DNA of 64,000 nucleotides, from assembly GCF_003573695.1 (NCBI RefSeq), contig NC_039362.1:177825690-177889689 (forward strand), read 5' to 3'. Below the pieces are notes generated by a model. It did no database searches and was not told the origin of the DNA. It saw only the letters and a list, made by a program, of their open reading frames with translations. The translations under genes were made by a program, and so were the position numbers. The stretch comes from Papaver somniferum (taxonomy: Eukaryota > Streptophyta > Magnoliopsida > Ranunculales > Papaveraceae). Each line of letters starts with the position of its first letter. The first letter of the stretch is position 1. Shown in pieces: positions 57,163 to 64,000 of the stretch.

Positions 57163-58450
57163 CCAATCCTTTTCTAAGTCTGGATGAAGACTTTAAACTT
57201 AGCACTTCTTGGGAGGTAACCCAATCTCATGCAACATGGTAATATCTTTCCTTAACTATTTTTCTTCAAATGGTAACAGTTTCTCCTTGTTCATGCTTTT
57301 AATTTTATCTTTAGAACATTGAGGACAATGTTAGATTTAAGTTTGGGGGTGGGGAAGAAACTTTTTGTTAGTTTTAAGTTACAATAAATAAACTCCAGAG
57401 CCTAGAAATTTACGCCTATTAAGGATAGCACTAACCAATCTAAGTGGATGGAAACATTTTTGTTTTAGGAGTTGAGGAACCAATCTGACTAGATGAAAAC
57501 ATCTATAGAGTCTATTCATAAAAGCACAGATCTCAGGTGTTAGAAATAACATGATAGTTTCGCCATATCTCGTCGAGTCCTTTCCACTTTCTATTTTTAG
57601 TTTTCTTTTATTTCAAGTGATTTGGTGGGGCACACGATTCAAGTTGTTACCTTTGCTAGGGTGAAATAGAGTGACTGAGTTATCAAAAAAAAAAAAAAAG
57701 ACAGGACCAGTTAGACCAATCGGAATAAGTATTAACACTTGGATAGCAATATGCGTGTGTTCTCCCTGTTTCCGTCGCCTAAGCAAGCGTGGAATGCAGG
57801 ACCCGTGGGAACTATCGTGTAATCTGCTGACAAGAAGAATGCGCTTGGATCAAAAAGATCTATTCATGCCGTTAAGTTAAAAAAAAAAAATGGTTATTGT
57901 TATGTGTAGTCAACTGCTGGTTCCTTTGTATTTGCCAGTTTGTCGATCTAGATTTAAGTTATTGACCACTGGTTCCCTTGTATATGCCAGTGTGTTAATA
58001 TTAGTCAGACCGGTATCTCAGTCATTTAGGTTAGGTTCATCTTGGCAGAGGCCTTCAGACAGATATGGGAAACACCATTCACTTTTCAACCATCTACATT
58101 TTACTTTTTCCATCTTCTTAATCTTTTCATATGATTAGTATGACTCCGAGTATGATGTCCATTGTGAAACTATCTTAGTAGAGCTCTGTCACTTATATGA
58201 ATTTTAGTATGCTTGAGTGCAAACTCGTGTACAACAATTGGAATTTCGCATCAGGGTTCTTCCTCTTAGAGTCAATAATTGTATGCCAACCAAGGAGGTT
58301 CTTTAGTGTTTTCCAAGGTTCTGCGTAGATAGCTAGGGTCTGGAGTATTGGTTTTTGTGGGTACACCTCTGATAAACCCACCCGAGATTAACTCGGTCAC
58401 TTTTCAAGAATATTGCTCGAGGACTAGCAAATAATAAGTTTGGGGGTATT
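57163..58450 (+). other. E3 3' untranslated interior
   Basis: No gene. Contains 'ttgaggacaatgtt.gatttaagtttggggg' and ends in the polypurine tract. The TR-GAG element has similar words near 41195 and 42365 (opposite strand). Confidence 0.5.
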
Positions 58451-59968
58451 TGATAGACACATTTTTGTGTCTAATTTGATCTCAATACTATATATATTTG
58501 GCACTCGATTTTGTACTAATTTTGTTATTTTATGTATTTGTAGGTATTTTTTTGGAAATAAATATTTTTGGAAAATTCGGCTCGAAAAGTTGATTTTGGT
58601 ACCCGGAGGACAAGTGTTATTCGGACTCTCGCTTCAGGATAAGGGGTAACCTAATTACTAAGGGGCACCCCCAGGTCACCCAAGGCATCTGCTATTCGGA
58701 CACCTATACAGGATAGGGGGAGGTCATCTTCACAAAATTCAAAATCAATTTTTGGCGGGAAAAGAAAGTTATTCTCTGGCAGATTTTTGGTTCGTGATTT
58801 GGAAGTGTTTTAGCGAGATTAAATCGCTGTAATTCTTCGGAAAGGTTTATTTGGGCTTAACAGTCGTCATACGGGTGTTGGTTTCAATCCAAATTGGATA
58901 GTTAATCCGAGAGAAGAAAAACAAGGCAAGCACGTCACATGGAAGATATTCTCGGGATTTTTAGCTATCTTTGGAATGATTTCGTGTGTATACAGGGTGC
59001 GTTACTTCATCAGAGACGCGTAATAAACATGATGGTAGAATGTCAACACCACGCAGACGCGTGAACAAGGTAAAGAAGGAAATAATTACGTAACTCTGGT
59101 AGAAAATATTTTCCGAGAATAAAACTCATTAGTGGAAGATTATTCGAATTGATGGCGGAGATTTGGAGGTGCTGTGACTATATAAATGCTTCTGGGATGT
59201 CATAGAATGGCTGTCGAGAGTTGGGAGGAGAGAAGGAACGCTGCAGAATCGAGAACCATGATTTCTCTCTGCTGCTGCTGCTGCCATTGATGAAGATGAA
59301 GAACACGAAGAACAGACAGCCAAAGACCGTCGTTCTTCAACAGTGTCTAAGACGCACCCCCGAGGGTCGTAGTTCGTCGTACAACAGCAGTTACAATTTA
59401 TCGTTCTTCTTGTAACAGCTGAACGGCGCCTTTGCAACAGTTATTTCTGTTGCGATTTTTCTGTTCAATTGTTTTACACTTTTTCATCATTTGTAAACCA
59501 CTTTTTAAGCAATAAATAATTGTTTTGAGAGCATTTTTACTATGATGAGCTAAAACCCAACACTGGGACGACGGAGGAGGCCAAACTTCATACTTGGGGT
59601 AATTTCATTTAATTCTTTTTTATGACTTTTGCATTAATTTAAAATTGAAATATGATTTGAATTAATTGGTTGTTATTTAATTTGATGATGTATGCTTGGC
59701 TTAGGTGTTTTGATACATCATGCTTAGGACTTACAATCAATGTTTTGAGAATCAATCTTGGCAATAAATTAGAGTCGATATATTTAATATATTTTTTGAG
59801 CTATTATTGATAAAAGAATTATTATTTGAACCTTAAGAAATGAAATTGGCGGAATCCTAGTCCCAGTACCTCTCGCCCATTGTGACAAATATTGTGTATA
59901 TGTTTTTATTTTTAAATCTTTACAAGTCCGAGCAACGAACTTTTACTACCACTTTCAAAATTATAACA
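58451..59968 (+). repeat. E3 second LTR
   Basis: 1518 bp, same ends as the first LTR. Confidence 0.75.
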
Positions 59969-60688
59969 AAATGGCGCCGCCGACGCGGACTGGTATATAG
60001 ATTGATTTATTTTTTTTTAGGTTTATTATTTTTTTTTTAGAATTGTTTGTTCCTTTTTACGTTTCTTTTTGTATTTATTTTGCAGGTTCAAAGTGAAAAC
60101 TAAGGACTTGGAGAGGAAAAATCTTAAAGCGAAAAGCGAAAAGAGAAGAAAAAAAGGACAATTTTAGGATTTAATATCTAATTTTTAATTTTTTTAGAGT
60201 GTGTGAGGAAAACTTTAATTTTTTTTTTTATTATTTATTTTGTACTTTGGACTTTAAACAATTGGACATTATTTATTTTTTTAACCCTATGGAAGGGTAT
60301 TATTAAAAAAAATAAAAAAAATATTATATAAACTGTGTGCAGGGAAGGACGACGATTACTATATCGTCTCGGCCCCTCGGGTTCGCACACGGAATAGGAG
60401 TCATGGCCCGAGTCGACAACAACGGTTCATCCCCCGTCTGGTACGGGAGGTAAGTCCAATCGAAACACCCGCGAATCTCCTGCAAGCGGGTTACTGTCTG
60501 CCTTAAGGTGATAATTGTTTGAGGACGAACCAGACTGTCTTTATTTTCCTAGTAAAGGGCAAGGCCTGGCCTAAACAAGATAAGGGTTCGGATTTCATCA
60601 TCGTTCCCTTCTTGCCCGCCTTAGGAAAACGAAACCTAACGCGAACCCAAGCTTAAAATTTGGAATAGAACGAGACCGATAGGTTAAC

Positions 60689-62071
60689 GATAAGTAACTC
60701 GTGAAGTACGTCCTAGTTTACCCGTCTGGATTTTGCATGAAAAATCTCGAGGTAAGGCTAATATTTTTAGGCTCCCCAATTTATCGGTGAATGGAATAAA
60801 GAATTTTGATAAAACAAGAGTTTTATGATGAGAACCAGTGTAATGTATGTAATGTTGTTTCTCTTGCACTATGGGCTTTCATGCTTTTCTATTATTTACG
60901 CTTCCCATGCAAAGTTACTTTTTAAAACTTAACATTTTTTTGATCAGTATTTAAAACGGAACAATCTCTGGTCGGAACAACTAGACGGTTTAGTGTACAA
61001 ACGATCTGAAATATATAGATAGTACACACAAATAACTTTTAGGCATTAAGAAAAATAATACATCCTGCTCACAGCATTGTGCATAATTATTTTCTCAATT
61101 TGGGATCAATTTACAAGAGTATTTACAATATACAACTTCTGAAAATAAAAGGTGAATGTGGCTATAATACAACAGTGCATTGATGTGGAAGACTGGATTT
61201 AGAATTCATGAAAACCAAAATTCCAAATGATTGACAAAAAATAAATAAATATCCTTAATTGAGCTAACATCCTCCGATATCTTCCCAATATCCACATCAG
61301 CCACCGGCCGCGCCCCTGCTCATGCTACTGGGCTTATTAACCTCATTAAGAACCGCACTTATAGCGATAACAAATGCACAATCAACATTCTGGTTGACAG
61401 TGACTAAGAATGCGTCCTTCCCGTGAACTTTATCTCGGACATCCTTGTTTTTGTGCATCTATAACAACATAAGCCAGCAAATCATTATTACGAGAGACTA
61501 AAGGTATATGGTTTAGCTAAGATGTATTTATAGAATGAGCGAATTATATATGATACCTCAGCAATGATGTTATCTGAATTCCCTTGATAAATAACACAAG
61601 ATTTCTCACTAAGGTTTTGTTTAACCTTAAAGTCACATATATCTTCGTCTTTGTTAGATGATACAAACACATCCAATTCAATCTTGAATTGTAGATAGTG
61701 AGATTTCTTTACGGTAAACAACAAATCTTTCGAGTCTGAGCTATCTCCATTGTATACTTTCCATCTCTGATGTGGAGACCATTTCTAAAACACAATAAAA
61801 GAAAACCATATCAATATTAAGAAAAACATGAAAAACTGTAAAAACCAAAGAATTGGGATAAAGGAAACTAAAATATGAAATCGACTGCTGACCATTGGTT
61901 TTAGAGATACAACTGGAACTCCGGCAGCATCAACAAGGATAAGGCGACTACTAAAATGACCACTAGTTATAACTTTGAAGATGTTATTGCCATTAATATC
62001 AAAGACTCCTAAATGTCTACCTTCTGTTATTTTCTTAACTCTCTTAGCAATATAGAGATCTATTTGGTATG
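60689..62071. repeat. Direct repeat D2
   Basis: Copy of D1. Its left edge joins E3 interior sequence with a 2-base overlap (ga). On the right it continues into the LOR exon 1 start that L2 lacks. Confidence 0.9.
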
Positions 62072-62132
62072 GTGTGCAGTATTGAGGTGAGATTACAACG
62101 GTAGAATTCTTTGCTTGATTGCTTGCTGCCAT
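61297..62132 (-). CDS. L3: LURP-one-related protein, intact
   Basis: Exons 61893-62132 (80 codons), 61557-61784 (76 codons) and 61297-61458 (53 codons plus stop), 209 residues in all, normal for the family. Donors gtcagc and gtatca, acceptors ttttag and tatag; both introns are phase 0. The start MAASNQAKNSTVVISPQYC is preferred over an in-frame upstream Met (62174) because L1 starts at the matching place. Exon 1 carries RHLGVFDINGN and SSRLILVDAAGVPV; exon 2 VKKSHYLQFKIELDVF; exon 3 MHKNKDVRDKVHGKD and AISAVLNEVNKPSS. PF04525 proteins fold like Tubby C-terminal domains; LURP1 of Arabidopsis contributes to basal defence. A TATA-like tttatatatgg lies about 60 bases upstream. Whether L3 itself acts in defence is inference. 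Confidence 0.88.
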
Positions 62133-62174
62133 TGATGGTGGTGGAAAATATTCAATGTGACTTGAAAGATACAA

Positions 62175-62945
62175 TTCTTAAGCTTGCAATCCATATATAA
62201 ACATGATCTGTGTTTGTTGAATATGGACCAGTATCATATTGATAGACTTTCGTTCAAAGTGTACTACTTGGTAAAGAAGGAAACGCGTCTTAATTTTTCT
62301 TGTTGACTTATCTGTTGTCATCAGTTTGTTGAATCTGGAGTGACTTTTTCCGTTGACGGTTTTTGTTTGGTTTGTTCCTAGTGTATTTCATTCCACGAGA
62401 ATATATCCGATACGTGAAAAAACGGACCACCCTTTGGACTTTTGATAGAACAAATGACATATGATCAAGAACATTCTTCCAAATGTGCAAAACAAAGTTA
62501 GAGTGGATATGCTTAAAAGTGCCGTTTACGCAAACCAAACAATAATAATCTGCTTAATAAAAATTATTAGCTCATCAACTCCTTTATGACGAGCATCGAA
62601 AACTCTATTGTTCTTCTCTTTCCGAAAATTCCAAACAACACCGAATATCATTTTATTTCAAACCTCTTTGCACTGGCCATTGGAAATATTTTTATCCCAT
62701 GAGTTAAAATGAGTTAATGTCATAGCTGACAAATCCCACCAGATTTTATTGGCTTAGCTGAAAACCTCTTTGAAGAATTAACGTCGTAGCTGAGAAATCC
62801 CACCAGATATTATTGGGTAGCTTAAAACTTCTTTCTATCAGACAATTGATTCGGTAAAATTTCAGATTGATTTTTATTAATAACGGAAAATGGGTCATTT
62901 GTCCAAATATATTTAAAACATGGTTCAAATAAGCGAGTAAAAATT
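62175..62945. other. L3 upstream region
   Basis: 62220-62330 resembles the region upstream of L1. The remainder is AT-rich with no gene seen. Confidence 0.4.
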
Positions 62946-62949
62946 TGTT

Positions 62950-63115
62950 TGGGTGAAATGGACACCAAAAAAATAGTAAGGATGAAACTGGATTCATCCT
63001 GACTTAAACTTAAAAAATAGCAAGGATGAAACTGGATGCATCCTGATGTAAATTAAAAATAAGAAAAAGTATTTGAAAATGGGTAGGATAAAACTGTTTA
63101 CATCCTGACTATTTT
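62950..63115. repeat. Short repeats with inverted 'aggatgaaac..catcct' words
   Basis: Three imperfect units of about 50 bases, each with a small palindrome around 'aggatgaaactgg.tgcatcct'. Confidence 0.6.
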
Positions 63116-63245
63116 TACATTTCTGTCCATTTAAACAGTATCAAAATCTAAATGTCCTTTTCACCCAAGAATTGTTGATTTTGGTCTTTTTAACCAATTT
63201 TGTGTATTAATAAGTATCACATTCCGAATGGAACAAACTTTATAT

Positions 63246-63320
63246 TTACATGCAATTTGAAGTGTTTTGTGTTCATGTACAATTTGAAGTGTTTTGTGTT
63301 CATGTACAATTTGAAGTGCT
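63246..63320 (+). repeat. 27-bp tandem repeat
   Basis: About 2.7 copies of a 27-base unit around 'tttgaagtgttttgtgttca'. Confidence 0.8.
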
Positions 63321-63334
63321 TTATGATGAAAAAA

Positions 63335-63648
63335 CACTACAAAAAAACCTACCTATTGCTACGCTATATATTGTCACACCTTCAACATAGGTGCTGTAAA
63401 AGTAAATTTCTAGTTACAATACTTTTTAGCTGCAGCTAAAAACTATAATTTACTGCTGCAAAATGAAATTTTGCCACACAATTATTTAGCAACAATATGA
63501 AAAGAGTGTGGCAAAAAAATATCATCTCTTGTTGCAGCAATAAAGAATGGGTGCAGCAATAGACTTCTCGCTACATCAGTTATCGTGGTACTTGTAGGGG
63601 TTTATGCCATAACCATGGGTGCTGCAATAGGTTAAGTTTCTTGTTGTG
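63335..63648. mobile_element. CACTA-like MITE, 314 bp
   Basis: Left end cactacaaaaaaac, right end complement cacaacaagaaac. Inside are repeated 'gtgcagcaata/tattgctgca' words in both directions. The possible aaa duplication is uninformative within A-runs. No coding capacity. Confidence 0.65.
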
Positions 63649-63776
63649 AAAAAAAATGAAAAAAATACATTACCATCGTACAATAAAGAAAATATATTCT
63701 TGTCAAAAATAAATGCATAAAGTTTATATCAAATGTTAGGAATTTAATTTATTGTCCAACATAGTATCAAATAGAG

Positions 63777-64000
63777 TTAGCATCCACCTCCGACGCCACC
63801 CCCACCCCCGCATCCACCTCCATCACATGCGCCACTTCCTCCACATCCACCTCCAGAATCACCCCCGCCTCCACAATCACCCCCTCCTCCACCACCATCA
63901 CCCCCATCGCCAAGACCCATATGCATTCTTGAGGTACGAGGTACATAAATCTCATTAAGAACCGCAGCCAATCAATATACGGGTAAACAATGACCGAGAG
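63777..64000 (-). pseudogene. L4: 3' end of another LOR copy, frameshifted, at window edge
   Basis: The minus strand has the LOR exon 3 words SVIVYPYID and, in another frame, AAVLNEIYVP; compared with L1 about 19 bases are missing between them, shifting the frame. The tail is a Gly/Asp/Cys-rich run of about 40 residues ending GGGC. The upstream part lies beyond the window. Confidence 0.65.

Larger units (their letters stand above)
53149..60688 (+). mobile_element. E3: gag-only LTR element with a partial second copy
   Basis: LTRs at 53149-54626 and 58451-59968, starting tgatagacac and ending ataaca; the polypurine tract tttgggggtatt precedes the second. A tRNA-Asp-like primer site follows each (tggagccgccgacgcgga, tggcgccgccgacgcgga). 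The interior has only gag-type frames. After the second LTR, 59969-60688 repeats the first 720 bases of the interior and then stops at D2. There is no target duplication: the left flank gtatg has no partner at the right. Confidence 0.8.

Noticed and set aside
1..64000. CRISPR arrays, operons, tRNA or rRNA genes
   Set aside because: None seen; the only tRNA likeness is in the SINE promoter boxes and the element primer sites.

Overview
The window looks like gene-poor, retrotransposon-rich nuclear DNA of a flowering plant, probably a eudicot. Spliced genes, Ty3/gypsy and Copia LTR elements, CACTA transposons, a tRNA-derived SINE and a tandem LURP-one-related (LOR) gene family are all visible. 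No species can be named from the sequence.

Layout. (1) 1-14799: the 3' part of an old Tat-like Ty3/gypsy element (E0, + strand) ending in a 642-bp LTR. A second element of the same kind (E1, 2201-11216) sits inside it. E1 keeps protease-RT-RNase H-RNase H-integrase but has lost gag. Both carry a spliced, antisense coiled-coil gene before the 3' LTR. (2) 14961-21504 and 32213-33314: two copies of a repeat with a (GTG)-rich tract. The first copy is split by a 5.5-kb CACTA transposon (15769-21283) carrying an intron-containing, decayed fragment of a FES1/HspBP1-type Hsp70 co-chaperone gene. The second copy supplies the empty site. (3) 22073-24076 and 31450-32212: remains of an unrecognised host transcription unit, split by E2 (24077-31444, - strand). 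E2 belongs to the same family as E1 but has gag and protease and no RT or integrase, so E1 and E2 are complementary deletion forms. (4) 33315-36782: a LOR gene fragment (+), an LTR fragment, and a three-exon LOR gene (L1, -) with a premature stop. A small TIR element lies just upstream of L1. (5) 37979-47527: a decayed TIR DNA transposon split by an 8.4-kb TR-GAG-type non-autonomous LTR element with 2.3-kb LTRs, a perfect tRNA-Asp primer site and an intact gag ORF. (6) 47544-51399: a deleted Copia element, next to a SINE (51412-51625). (7) 51766-62132: LOR gene L2, truncated in exon 1 by a gag-only LTR element (E3), then a near-identical 1.38-kb duplicate of the L2 segment leading into the intact LOR gene L3. 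(8) 62133-64000: short tandem repeats, a 314-bp CACTA-like MITE and the frameshifted 3' end of a fourth LOR copy.

The only host gene that looks complete and open is L3 (209 codons in three exons). LOR proteins have a tubby-like fold (PF04525); Arabidopsis LURP1 acts in basal defence. Most of the rest is a record of nested insertion. Target-site duplications identify E1, E2, the CACTA element, the TR-GAG element, the Copia element and the SINE as separate insertion events.
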